A stretch of DNA of 64,000 nt, taken from the NCBI GenBank assembly GCA_964019335.1, contig OZ025698.1:293201-357200 (forward strand). Direction: 5' to 3'. This document shows, piece after piece, positions 55,185-64,000 of this stretch; within the stretch, counting starts at the first letter, position 1, and every line of letters begins with the position of its first letter. Source of the DNA: Diplonema japonicum. Lineage: Eukaryota > Euglenozoa > Diplonemea > Diplonemida > Diplonemidae. The notes below the pieces were generated by a model that saw only the letters and a program-made list of their open reading frames with translations, was not told the DNA's origin and made no database searches. The translations under genes were made by a program, and so were the position numbers.

Positions 55185-58100
55185 ATGAGCGAAGAGGACT
55201 CAGATGTGCTGGTGAAAGAAAAGTCGATGCTGGGGTTTAGTTGCAGCTTTTCTGAAGAGGAGGACAGTCCGCAGAAGTCGGGTGTGGCACTTGCTACAGG
55301 GTGTAGAGGGGTGGATGACTTCATTGATGCAACAGAAGAAGGCGGCCTGCATGGAGTCAAGCAATTCGACACTTCCTTCAACAAGGCACACTTGCACGGA
55401 CTGGCCATGAACCTGAGACGATATAAGTTTTCAGAAGCTGCTTGCAATCACCTCACCACCGTCTTGTTGGTTCTGAAATCCCCACCTCCTCTTGCCGCTC
55501 TGTTCGAAATGCCTTCCTTGGACGATCCGACAGCCGAAGCCAGGTACGTCACTGATCTTTCTTTCGTTACATTGTATCTTACTACATATGGCCGTGTTGC
55601 TCCGGGGTCGGATAGCAACTACACGCTTATCAGAGCAGGTGTCTTAACTTTCTTGTCGAGGGCGCTGCAGCACATTAAGGAGCAACCCGCCTCCACCTGC
55701 CCCTCCACTCTCCTCCGAATGGTCGTGCGCATCATTTCTATCTTGTTGAAGTACGACACCTTCGAGGCTGCTTCTTTTGTTGACGACCTAGTCGATATCT
55801 ACCCAAGGTGTAAGACAGTGAAGCTTTGTAGGAAGGAAGAGTGTCAGAGGTTCTTCGAAGAGGTGTTGGGGTGTCTTGCGGGCTGCACGTCGTCTCCCGC
55901 CTTCGGTAAGGTTGTTCTCAGTAGTAAGTCCTGCTGGTTGCTTGTTAGTAAGCTCCGGCAACACCCTGACGGCCATCTGATGCTTGCTGTTCTCACGGTC
56001 TGTTCCTTCCTGGCACGTTCTGTGCACAACCGTTCCCTCCTCATCAACCACGGCATCCTTCCTGCAGTCTGGTCGTTGACGTCGCGCAACATCTGCTTGC
56101 TCCTCCCAGATACTTCGCTCCAAGATTCTCTTTGGCTCGCCGCCTGGGGCGTCCTTCTCGCCACATATGAAACAGATAATTTCCTTTCCAACGAAGGGCA
56201 CCTTGCGGCTCTCGACGTCCTCCGTAAAAGTTGTATTACCTCTGATGACAGCAACCAAGGGGTTCGCCGGTTGTGTCTGAACTTGTTGGAGCGTGTTGTG
56301 CAGTCAGGGATGGAGAATGCTTCCTTCCTTGTGGAGAAGCAAGGTCTGGTCGATCTGTTGCTTGGGATCTTGGAGTCCGCAAAGGAGTCCTACGAAGTGC
56401 TGATCGCTGCGACGAAGGCGTTGACAGCAGTTGCATCCTACTGCGCCTTCACGCCGTTCCTTATCAATCAGAGCGCCTTCAACCAGCTGCCTCTGCGGAT
56501 CTCAGACGACGCTGTCCTGGACCTCCTCATCACTGTGCTGCGCTACCCGTCTGTCAACGCGGCATGGACCACCGTCCCTGTAAATGAGCTTGCCACTGTC
56601 TTTTCGGAGTCCCTCCACATGGAGCGTGGCACTGTGCACAAGTTGTCGTGTGTGCTGGTTCTCGCCAGCGTGTATCACTCCTTCTTCGTCCCTCCCATCA
56701 TAGTGGAATTCTTCCAACACGATCCTAGTGCTCCCTGCTATGCAAAGTGGCTTACAGATGAAACGCAAGGCGATGCGATCGGCTGTGAATACGGGTACTG
56801 TGACGTGACCCTGCGTACCACGATTCTTCTATACGAGCATGCGGCGGTGCGGAGGGAGTGCTGTTTGGAGTACTACGCGTCTTGCAGTGAGATGCACGAG
56901 CAGTGGAGGGAAGAAAGCGACGACATCCTGAAGGAAAAGCAGGACCGTGTCGATTCTGTGTCTAGGAGAAAACTTAGCGTGTCTGATGAGATCAAGCAAA
57001 GACAAGCAGAACAACTCGGAACATGCCCCGAGCGGTTCAGGGTCGGCCTCGAAGCAGCCCATGAGTACGAGCGGACATGGGACGCGTGGTCTGCACTTGA
57101 TATTTCGTCCTCCGAAGAGATACGGCTCGCGGTCACAGATCTCGTTGCCACGCAATTTGCCATCAGCCATGTCAAGCGCGTTGCGCTTGTTGCTGCTCAC
57201 GATACTGCTCTTGAGACGGAGCTCTTGAACCTCACGAACATACTAGTTCGTGACTTAAAGGACAAGCATGCCACCCTTCCCTCGTCCGACACCGATATTG
57301 ACATGCTTCTGGAACACGTCACGACAACAGTCGCAAACTACGAAGAAGCCATGCACAAGATGACTCATGAAACGTGGCTCCTGCAGACGACTTCCCTCAA
57401 TGAGGGGATCACACTTGAAAGGGATCTGTTCCGCAAGGAAGAGGAGTCATGCCGCACTGGCACCATCGAGCAGGAAGGCATCCGTTTCAAGTTCTTGATG
57501 CAGATGTGGGGTGAAACTGCAGGGCGCGCCACACGTGAGGTGTTCGCATTCCACTCGAAAGAGATTCTACTTGAAGCAACCGCTGGGAAGCTGCAGCTCG
57601 TCCTCGAAGAGGAAACCTCGAGGGAGCTGTGCGACGCGTACAAGACACAGTCTCACTTCGCGATAGTTAGCTCTCTAGTGTTAGAAGGCAAGAAGACATT
57701 GAGGGAAGGAGCGCTGAAAAACATGAATAATCGGCACAGCAGGGAAAAAGAAGACCTACTATTCAAGCAATCGAACGAGTCGAGGAAAAACGACAGCAAA
57801 GGATTGGCGGTGACGCATGAGCTGGAAAGAGTAGTGGTGCAGGAAACGCATAAAACCGAGATCAACAAACTAAATGAGGACTATTCTAGTGAATGTCAAG
57901 AAGTGCGTACCACACGGGCGGTACAGCAAGGTAAGCTCATCGAACGATGCACCGCGAACGAAGCTGTTGTGGAACGTGGGCAACGGCTGGCGGAGGAAGC
58001 GCTTCAGTGTCTGGCAGCACGAAGAGAGCAGAGAGAAGCCGAGTACGCAGTGCTGCGAGACGAGTTCGCCAAGGATTTGGAGAAGAAGTTCGCAGCGTGG

Positions 58101-61100
58101 AAGCAGGGTTCCAAGGAAGAGGCTGTCATGGAACTCGCAAAGAGCGTTGCAGCCTTCGCCTTCACTGCCGACGTCATGGAAGAACACGACAAACAACTGG
58201 CTTCCGAAATCAACTACCGCAACAAGCACTCATTAAAATGCCTCAGTGCACGGCTCAACAAGGACTCTCTAGCGGTGTACGTCAACACCATCAGCAGCTA
58301 CGAGCCGCCTCTGCAGCAGTACTCTATACCCACGTTGTGTTCAGAATTTATCGCGGGACAGACCCTCCTCGACCTCCGTACCAAGGGCGATGTAATATGG
58401 TGGCGGCAGGCAGTCGCATCGTTGCATATCTACTGGGAAACCGCACTAAAATCAGTTGTAGAGATGACTCTAGAGCAGCGCAACACGGATGTTACACACG
58501 ACCTGAGCAGCATCACGGAGAAGAACCTCGCAGCCTTCTCCTCGTGGATTGACACTCTGAAAGCCCTCGACGAAACGGACAGCGGTCTGTCTGCTGAGAG
58601 GTCATACCTGGACAACGTCGCGGCATCGTACACAAGGTGCGCCACAACAGCGATGGAACTGGTGAAGGAAATTGTTAGTTCCGTTGCAAAACAAGCGGTG
58701 TTGCAGAGTACCTTTGAGAGACACCATGCCGAGCTTGCAAAGGTCATGCAAGACATACCTGTGCCGGACATGACAGAGCTGAGCTGCACGGTACGCAACA
58801 TTGTACTGAACATCAAGCAGGCAGTCATAGATCTGTACATGGCGCTCACCACCGTTCACACTCTTGTTTATCGTTTCGAGATAAATCTAGTGTACCTCCA
58901 AGCCCTGCGGTGCAACGTGCACGAGGAGAACGCCAATGAACGTTCTCATATAGTGGCACAATGCATTGTGAGGATCCTCAAGACGGAGATGGGAAGCAGC
59001 ACCGCATGTGTGAAGGAGATGCTAGACGACGCAGAAACAAAGGGTGTGACTGTGCTGCACGCCAACGCAGCGGCATTAAGCGAAGTGCAAAAACAAGCAT
59101 GGAAAACCAAGTACTACAGCGAACGGCAGCGACTTAGAATAGAACGAGCGGAGAGAGTATGCAGTGTTGCGAAACAGCAGCTAGCAAAGACATGCTCGAA
59201 AGGGTTCTTGAAGAAGTCCGACTTTGAGAAGGCAGGCGACTTGAGCCACATGGCACTGGCGGTCAGAAACGAGGCGAACAGAGAATTGGTAATCGGCAGC
59301 GAGGGGTTCCCAAATATAGCAGATTTGAGACGCGTTCAAGAAATGCACAACACGACCAAAGGTGATGTCTTATTAGCCGAAAGAGTGGCACAAACACAAC
59401 AAGTGCAAAGGGAGAATGACCGTAGCCTGATGATCAGCAAGCTCCGTGCCTACATCGGCTCGGAGTTGTGTTCGAAGCTTTTCGCAACGTATTCCTCTTC
59501 AGTCTCGTCCATGAACAGCTTTTTCGACGAGGAAGGCATTACAGAACTGGAAGCACCGACATGGACCTCCGGCGGAGCTGCTTCCGTTCGCTTTGACAAG
59601 GCCTCACCGCCGCCCATCTTGACATGCTGCGATGTGATGCTTGGTGGTGTCCACCAGCTTCAAGTAACCACCACAATCCCCGCCGCCATCGACCTTTCCT
59701 ACTACCACCCTTTCAGCAACGCCCCGGAGTACCCACCCATCATCGGGGCTATCAACCCTGCCCACACAGAGACACTGTTAAAAACATGCACCCCGCATCT
59801 CGGTGTTCTGACTGCCATCGATTCACAACGGCATGTTTACATGCAATGGATGGCGCAGTGGAAAGCCTTCATCTCCAAAGCATGTTTTAAGACAATCAGT
59901 CCTTACCAAGGAGACTGGTTTCACCATGTGCATAGGTCCTTGGACACATGGGTTGCAGCCATGGAGGCACACATCATTGCAAGCAGGTACCACGACTCAA
60001 AGCTCCCGCAAGAGCCTTCCAAGCAAAACCTGCTCAGGGTATCAGGGACGGTGGGTAATTTGTTAAGGTACGCGATGGAGCTGAGGGTGATGGGCGATGA
60101 AGATACAGGCCGAGACATGTTGAGGATTATAGAAGGGAGGCTGAGCGACCGGCAGGTGCGTGGCATGGTTGCCAATGCAATAGAAAGGATGCATTTCGAG
60201 CAAAATTTCTGGGAGGAGGTGCGGCAGTGCGAGGCTCAATGGCCGCAAGACGGCAGCTGCGATGCGAACACATTGTCATCGAACGAGAGGCACAAGCAAC
60301 TGTATAACCTGCACCTGGACAGGTTGGTCCAGAGAGAGCGTTTAGTGTACATCGTCGACACTGCTGCCTTTAGCGAACCATCTGCACTCCCCCTTGAGGT
60401 ACCCAAGCCACCGCAAGCTATTGCCCGATTGATCACTTGTGAGATGGAGTGCAGTAAAGCCATCATCGATGAAGAAGAAGCAGAGCGGCAGCACCCCGTA
60501 CGTGAATGGGACGCTGCGATGGAAGAGTTCGTCACACAGACGCAGCTCGACGAAAGCGACGACAGGTGCACAGCGTGCAACGAGGAGTCCAACGGTGTCG
60601 GAGAAATCTTAACTTGGTTCGTGCATAATCTGGCGATGGACTTCGAACCCCTACGTGCTGTTCTGAAGAACCGGCTTGCCATTGTTTTAGAGACATCCCA
60701 CCGCCTGAATCAACGCAGCTGCCACATTAACAAGGAAATGCAGCTTATCACCCGAGCAGCCGAGGGTGCCTGGCAGTCAGGGACCCCGCCCGGTGTACCC
60801 CGTGACTATTTTCTTCAATGGGTGAAATGCCGATCCGTCCGCCCAAGATTGAGCAACGCGCAACTCCAAGATGCCTACTCCCTGTCACTTGGCTCATTCT
60901 CGCAGCTGTTGACAAGTGTAAAAGTACAGCTGAGCCTTCAGCTCCGCTTGCTGTGCGTGACGGAAGCCTCAAAAAGAAAGGACTTGATGTCCGATGAGCA
61001 AGCCTCACTTGGGACAGCCTTCGAACAAAAAGAACTCTTCGCGGCTGCATGCAGCAAGTATGCTAGAAGTGCAGCATGGTGGGGTGTACTGAAGCGGAAA

Positions 61101-64000
61101 TGGTTCAAAACCCTGGACGGTGTGGCTCAAACACTGATTGGCCTGCACTGCGAGGACTACCTGCAGAACTGCAGGTCCGACTACGATATGGTGCAGCTCT
61201 TCGTCGAAGCCGACGCCTCCCACGTGCCCCACCTGATCGAGCTGCGTACAGCACATGTATTGCAAATTTACTCTCCTTACCCCTTTCCTGAAGAGGTTTC
61301 CGAAAGGATAGCTATTGAACTCCAGGAGGCGAGATTCAGACACTTCCTCAAGGCACCGATAACCCACCTGCTGTACGAGCAGTGGGAGGTTATGCTCTCT
61401 AAAAGCTTTACAAAACTCCTCTACCGTGATCGAGACGCCATTCTGCGTGTCTTCGCGGAAGAACGAGCCAAGAACATCGTTCCGACCAACACACTTGCTG
61501 CACCAAAGAGCGCGGAAGAAGAGGAAGAAGAGGAAGACGAAAAAGACCACACACTCCCTGTAAGGCCCTATAATAGTTGGATCACCTCATCCCTGTTTCT
61601 TGCAGAAGAAGAAGGCGTGAGGCACAGCATCGCCGATCTCGAGGGTGGGTCCTTCAAGGAAATACTACGCAAGGCCGAAGCCGACGTCGTGTCGTTTTCC
61701 TATTTCCGTGAAATGCAGGTTTTGTGGCACACGTGGACGGAAACCATGCTGGCACAGGAACGCGAGGAAGCGGAAGAGGCCGCAGAAGCAGAAGTATTAA
61801 AGCAGATGCCGAAGACGATTATGCAAGAAGCCGAAGAGCGTGTGGTGGCCACCAACCAGGAGTACTTTGATCTTATGAGTGAGTACAAGTCGGGTGACTT
61901 AAGCACTGCGCTGGAACATCAAAACGAAGAGGTCCTAACGGTGACACAGATAGGCACCGACCACAGCAACGTGCTTCGCACCATGGTCAAAACCTATTTG
62001 GACCAGCGTACAACAGTGCTTAAGGAGAGGCGCAACGCAGCCCTATCGTCGTGGAAGACCGCTGCCGCACGCATACAGCGTGAACACATGGCACGGCTCT
62101 CATGGGTCCCTTGCTTCCACACAACATACGCTGACTTCGACGTACTGTTCCGCTCGCCGTCTTTGGTAGAAGTGGAAGACATTGAGAGGAACAAACTCAC
62201 AACAGAGCGGAGCACGTTCATGTACCATATACGGGAGAGTTTCATCGGGTACTGGGTACAGAATGTGACGTACCTGCGCGAGTCGAAGAAAAAGTCCACG
62301 GCAGCTGGAATCCTAGAAATGCACGCCCTGCGCGAGACTGCAAAGAAAGGAGACGCACTGTACAGAGGGAGGCAGTACGACAAAGAGTGCCGCAAGGAGA
62401 TTCACATGCCTAGCAGCTGTAGTGACATTAAAGAGATCGACAGGATGCTTAAGACCGAAATAATGTGGACGGCAAGGGCACGAATCGAAGCTAGGAAGCG
62501 TAAGCAATGGACCCGTGTTGACAGGACATGGCCCCACATGTGGGTGTGGCGTGAAGGGTACGCTTGGGCCAGCGCAGTTCAAGGACGCAAAATGGCTTGT
62601 CATCTACGCAACACAGACAGCACCGAAAACACCGATTCGCTCACAACAGTCGAGAGCGAAGAAGAGCTGCAACGTGATTGCACGGCAGTGGAGGAAGTCA
62701 CAGCGTGTCTCGATGTGGGGGTCCATGCCTTGATACTGCATTTCTGGCACGATTGTGAACAGCTTTTCAGGGCAGAAGAGCACGCCATGTTCGATCTCTT
62801 GAAGGAGCACCGCATCGGGGTGAAGGTGAGGAAGGTAGCGAGCACCCCGACGCAGGAGCTCGACAGGTACGCAGCAGCGCTTGAAACACTGCGAACGACA
62901 CCTGACGAAGTGGTGTATATGTTCATTGCTGAAGGGGCCTTCCGTTTCACATTTACATGCACGCATGGTGTCTTCCGCTGCGTCCTTCCATCGAACTGCC
63001 ACGTGTTAAAAGTGTGCGATGAAGTCTTGACAGTTTGGTGCACGTCTCAAACAGCAAAGTTACAACCCGGAATTGCCTTCGAGGCACGACACACTATAGC
63101 AACACAAACCATTGCCGACGACGAGGAGAACGAACGGGCCAGCATTTGCATGCCAGAATGGAAGCCTGATACCAGTACAAAAAACGCATGGCGCGGGGAT
63201 ATTGTGGAACAAGCGGCTAAAGCCCACACCATCATCAAAGCCAGCGCTATGGGGTGGGAAGCAGCAATGGGGTACCAAAAGGCCTACTGCGAAGCACAGT
63301 GCGCGTTCGAAGCCCAACTACTATCTGCGAACAACGCCGTGGAGAGCATCGTCCTGGAACAGCTAAGAATAGACAGCGCCCTGCTGAAAAAAACCCATAA
63401 CGACCTCACAGAACACATCGAAGAGCAAGCATCACACATCGCAGTTAAAGAACATGCGTCAGTCGAAGCACGTCACGCGCATTCCGCAGCACGATACACA
63501 GCAACACAGCTCAGCATTTTGACACCTTTCGAGCTTGATAGATGCGATCCTTTGGTAGCTTTTGAAGCCCCGGAGACCGATTCTAAAGCGGTTTTGCAGG
63601 CCATACACACGGAGCGGCTTGCACGGAACGTGGAGAGAGTCAAGGCAGACCACGACATGTTTATGTTGCAGAAGCGATCGGTTGTTTCGCTGCAGGCCAC
63701 TAAGCATCTGAAACAGCACGAGGAATTCATCAAAACACAGTTCAGGTGGTTTTTGTTCAACGTTGTGGGGTGGGGCGCGCAGTTCAAGGCGTTACTGGTA
63801 AAACAAAACCGGCCCGTGTTCGAGATAAGAGAAACACTTCAAGAACATGCGACAATCGCCTTAGAGAAGGAAGAACTACGTGCAGTCGAAGCTTTAGTTG
63901 CACAATACGAAGAAGGCATTAAACAGATGATCATGGCGGAGAAGCGTGGGGGTCTGTGGGTCTTCTGCAACGAAGAGAAACGGCAAAGAACGCAAATCCA
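55185..64000 (+). CDS. Giant ARM/HEAT-like and coiled-coil protein (partial)
   Basis: The frame starts at ATGAGCGAAGAGGACTCAGA and stays open to the window end, at least 2,938 codons with no stop seen in the stretches translated. An acidic start (1-40) is followed by an alpha-solenoid-like region (about 80-540) of helical pairs rich in Leu, resembling ARM/HEAT repeats, such as LLLGILESAKESYEVLIAA. From about residue 560 the protein is mostly charged coiled coil with Glu, Gln, Arg and Lys, broken by short globular parts (around 1460-1560 and 2370-2480). An acidic low-complexity stretch (EEEEEEEDEKD) lies near residue 2110. No kinase or motor motif was seen. Such proteins are often cytoskeletal, flagellar or Golgi tethers; function is unknown. 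No intron is evident; the 3' end is outside. Confidence 0.75.
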   Translation, partial: MSEEDSDVLVKEKSMLGFSCSFSEEEDSPQKSGVALATGCRGVDDFIDATEEGGLHGVKQFDTSFNKAHLHGLAMNLRRYKFSEAACNHLTTVLLVLKSPPPLAALFEMPSLDDPTAEARYVTDLSFVTLYLTTYGRVAPGSDSNYTLIRAGVLTFLSRALQHIKEQPASTCPSTLLRMVVRIISILLKYDTFEAASFVDDLVDIYPRCKTVKLCRKEECQRFFEEVLGCLAGCTSSPAFGKVVLSSKSCWLLVSKLRQHPDGHLMLAVLTVCSFLARSVHNRSLLINHGILPAVWSLTSRNICLLLPDTSLQDSLWLAAWGVLLATYETDNFLSNEGHLAALDVLRKSCITSDDSNQGVRRLCLNLLERVVQSGMENASFLVEKQGLVDLLLGILESAKESYEVLIAATKALTAVASYCAFTPFLINQSAFNQLPLRISDDAVLDLLITVLRYPSVNAAWTTVPVNELATVFSESLHMERGTVHKLSCVLVLASVYHSFFVPPIIVEFFQHDPSAPCYAKWLTDETQGDAIGCEYGYCDVTLRTTILLYEHAAVRRECCLEYYASCSEMHEQWREESDDILKEKQDRVDSVSRRKLSVSDEIKQRQAEQLGTCPERFRVGLEAAHEYERTWDAWSALDISSSEEIRLAVTDLVATQFAISHVKRVALVAAHDTALETELLNLTNILVRDLKDKHATLPSSDTDIDMLLEHVTTTVANYEEAMHKMTHETWLLQTTSLNEGITLERDLFRKEEESCRTGTIEQEGIRFKFLMQMWGETAGRATREVFAFHSKEILLEATAGKLQLVLEEETSRELCDAYKTQSHFAIVSSLVLEGKKTLREGALKNMNNRHSREKEDLLFKQSNESRKNDSKGLAVTHELERVVVQETHKTEINKLNEDYSSECQEVRTTRAVQQGKLIERCTANEAVVERGQRLAEEALQCLAARREQREAEYAVLRDEFAKDLEKKFAAWKQGSKEEAVMELAKSVAAFAFTADVMEEHDKQLASEINYRNKHSLKCLSARLNKDSLAVYVNTISSYEPPLQQYSIPTLCSEFIAGQTLLDLRTKGDVIWWRQAVASLHIYWETALKSVVEMTLEQRNTDVTHDLSSITEKNLAAFSSWIDTLKALDETDSGLSAERSYLDNVAASYTRCATTAMELVKEIVSSVAKQAVLQSTFERHHAELAKVMQDIPVPDMTELSCTVRNIVLNIKQAVIDLYMALTTVHTLVYRFEINLVYLQALRCNVHEENANERSHIVAQCIVRILKTEMGSSTACVKEMLDDAETKGVTVLHANAAALSEVQKQAWKTKYYSERQRLRIERAERVCSVAKQQLAKTCSKGFLKKSDFEKAGDLSHMALAVRNEANRELVIGSEGFPNIADLRRVQEMHNTTKGDVLLAERVAQTQQVQRENDRSLMISKLRAYIGSELCSKLFATYSSSVSSMNSFFDEEGITELEAPTWTSGGAASVRFDKASPPPILTCCDVMLGGVHQLQVTTTIPAAIDLSYYHPFSNAPEYPPIIGAINPAHTETLLKTCTPHLGVLTAIDSQRHVYMQWMAQWKAFISKACFKTISPYQGDWFHHVHRSLDTWVAAMEAHIIASRYHDSKLPQEPSKQNLLRVSGTVGNLLRYAMELRVMGDEDTGRDMLRIIEGRLSDRQVRGMVANAIERMHFEQNFWEEVRQCEAQWPQDGSCDANTLSSNERHKQLYNLHLDRLVQRERLVYIVDTAAFSEPSALPLEVPKPPQAIARLITCEMECSKAIIDEEEAERQHPVREWDAAMEEFVTQTQLDESDDRCTACNEESNGVGEILTWFVHNLAMDFEPLRAVLKNRLAIVLETSHRLNQRSCHINKEMQLITRAAEGAWQSGTPPGVPRDYFLQWVKCRSVRPRLSNAQLQDAYSLSLGSFSQLLTSVKVQLSLQLRLLCVTEASKRKDLMSDEQASLGTAFEQKELFAAACSKYARSAAWWGVLKRKWFKTLDGVAQTLIGLHCEDYLQNCRSDYDMVQLFVEADASHVPHLIELRTAHVLQIYSPYPFPEEVSERIAIELQEARFRHFLKAPITHLLYEQWEVMLSKSFTKLLYRDRDAILRVFAEERAKNIVPTNTLAAPKSAEEEEEEEDEKDHTLPVRPYNSWITSSLFLAEEEGVRHSIADLEGGSFKEILRKAEADVVSFSYFREMQVLWHTWTETMLAQEREEAEEAAEAEVLKQMPKTIMQEAEERVVATNQEYFDLMSEYKSGDLSTALEHQNEEVLTVTQIGTDHSNVLRTMVKTYLDQRTTVLKERRNAALSSWKTAAARIQREHMARLSWVPCFHTTYADFDVLFRSPSLVEVEDIERNKLTTERSTFMYHIRESFIGYWVQNVTYLRESKKKSTAAGILEMHALRETAKKGDALYRGRQYDKECRKEIHMPSSCSDIKEIDRMLKTEIMWTARARIEARKRKQWTRVDRTWPHMWVWREGYAWASAVQGRKMACHLRNTDSTENTDSLTTVESEEELQRDCTAVEEVTACLDVGVHALILHFWHDCEQLFRAEEHAMFDLLKEHRIGVKVRKVASTPTQELDRYAAALETLRTTPDEVVYMFIAEGAFRFTFTCTHGVFRCVLPSNCHVLKVCDEVLTVWCTSQTAKLQPGIAFEARHTIATQTIADDEENERASICMPEWKPDTSTKNAWRGDIVEQAAKAHTIIKASAMGWEAAMGYQKAYCEAQCAFEAQLLSANNAVESIVLEQLRIDSALLKKTHNDLTEHIEEQASHIAVKEHASVEARHAHSAARYTATQLSILTPFELDRCDPLVAFEAPETDSKAVLQAIHTERLARNVERVKADHDMFMLQKRSVVSLQATKHLKQHEEFIKTQFRWFLFNVVGWGAQFKALLVKQNRPVFEIRETLQEHATIALEKEELRAVEALVAQYEEGIKQMIMAEKRGGLWVFCNEEKRQRTQI

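Noticed and set aside
1-64000. rRNA or spliced-leader RNA genes
   Set aside because: No rRNA core sequence or known SL exon was recognised on either strand.

Overview
The window looks like nuclear DNA of a flagellate protist, most probably a euglenozoan and perhaps a diplonemid. Four things seen in the sequence support this. All protein-coding host genes (27 called) lie on the + strand, as in polycistronic arrays. Most starts sit a few to a few tens of bases downstream of a pyrimidine-rich tract ending in AG, as expected for spliced-leader trans-splicing. A canonical U6 snRNA gene is present, with a 5' end resembling kinetoplastid U6. Several genes also carry ordinary GT-AG cis-introns, which is unlike kinetoplastids. 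The assignment to Euglenozoa/diplonemids is an inference; no spliced-leader RNA or rRNA gene was found here. Spacers and introns are full of long homopolymer runs (A, T, C, G up to about 40 bases), so many short open frames are low-complexity artefacts.

Layout. 1-2829: homopolymer-rich spacer with one copy of a ~325 bp U6-associated repeat. 2830-7910: a seven-helix membrane protein, a basic protein and a membrane class III nucleotide cyclase. 7911-13641: an island without host protein genes, holding U6, several hairpin/T-run modules that may be small RNA genes, a second copy of the U6-linked repeat, a decayed hAT transposon, a ~180 bp-armed perfect palindrome, and palindromic MITE-like elements. 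13642-20051: an SLC35F-like transporter, SHQ1, a Zn-finger/RRM-like protein, a 55-codon gene and a peroxisomal-type serine protease ending in AKL. 20052-32458: ankyrin proteins (one pseudogene, one UBL-ankyrin), an EngB-type GTPase, a basic IQ-like protein, a small ankyrin protein, a CAMK-like kinase, a HAD phosphatase relative and a legumain-like protease. 32459-44242: a secreted LamG-like protein, a beta-helix protein, an EF-hand-like protein, a Nudix hydrolase, a small membrane protein with an N-terminal presequence, MSH4 and a second UBL-ankyrin protein. 44243-53933: a repeat of the hairpin module, a C2H2-like protein, a 1,852-residue Ig-like repeat protein with four C-terminal membrane helices, a tyrosine-recombinase transposon carrying a truncated recombinase, and a small secreted protein. 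54367-54981: six copies of a ~70 bp unit. 55185-64000: the start of a giant ARM/HEAT-like plus coiled-coil protein that runs off the window.

Functions. The genes do not form one pathway, as is usual for euglenozoan arrays. Recognisable roles are H/ACA snoRNP assembly (SHQ1), meiotic recombination (MSH4), organellar ribosome assembly (EngB-like), peroxisomal matrix protein processing (TYSND1/DEG15-like), nucleotide-pool cleaning (Nudix) and signalling (cyclase, kinase). The most unusual content is the ncRNA/transposon island, the homopolymer-filled mini-introns that change the reading frame, the lineage-specific UBL-ankyrin pair, and the recombinase-linked MITE family.
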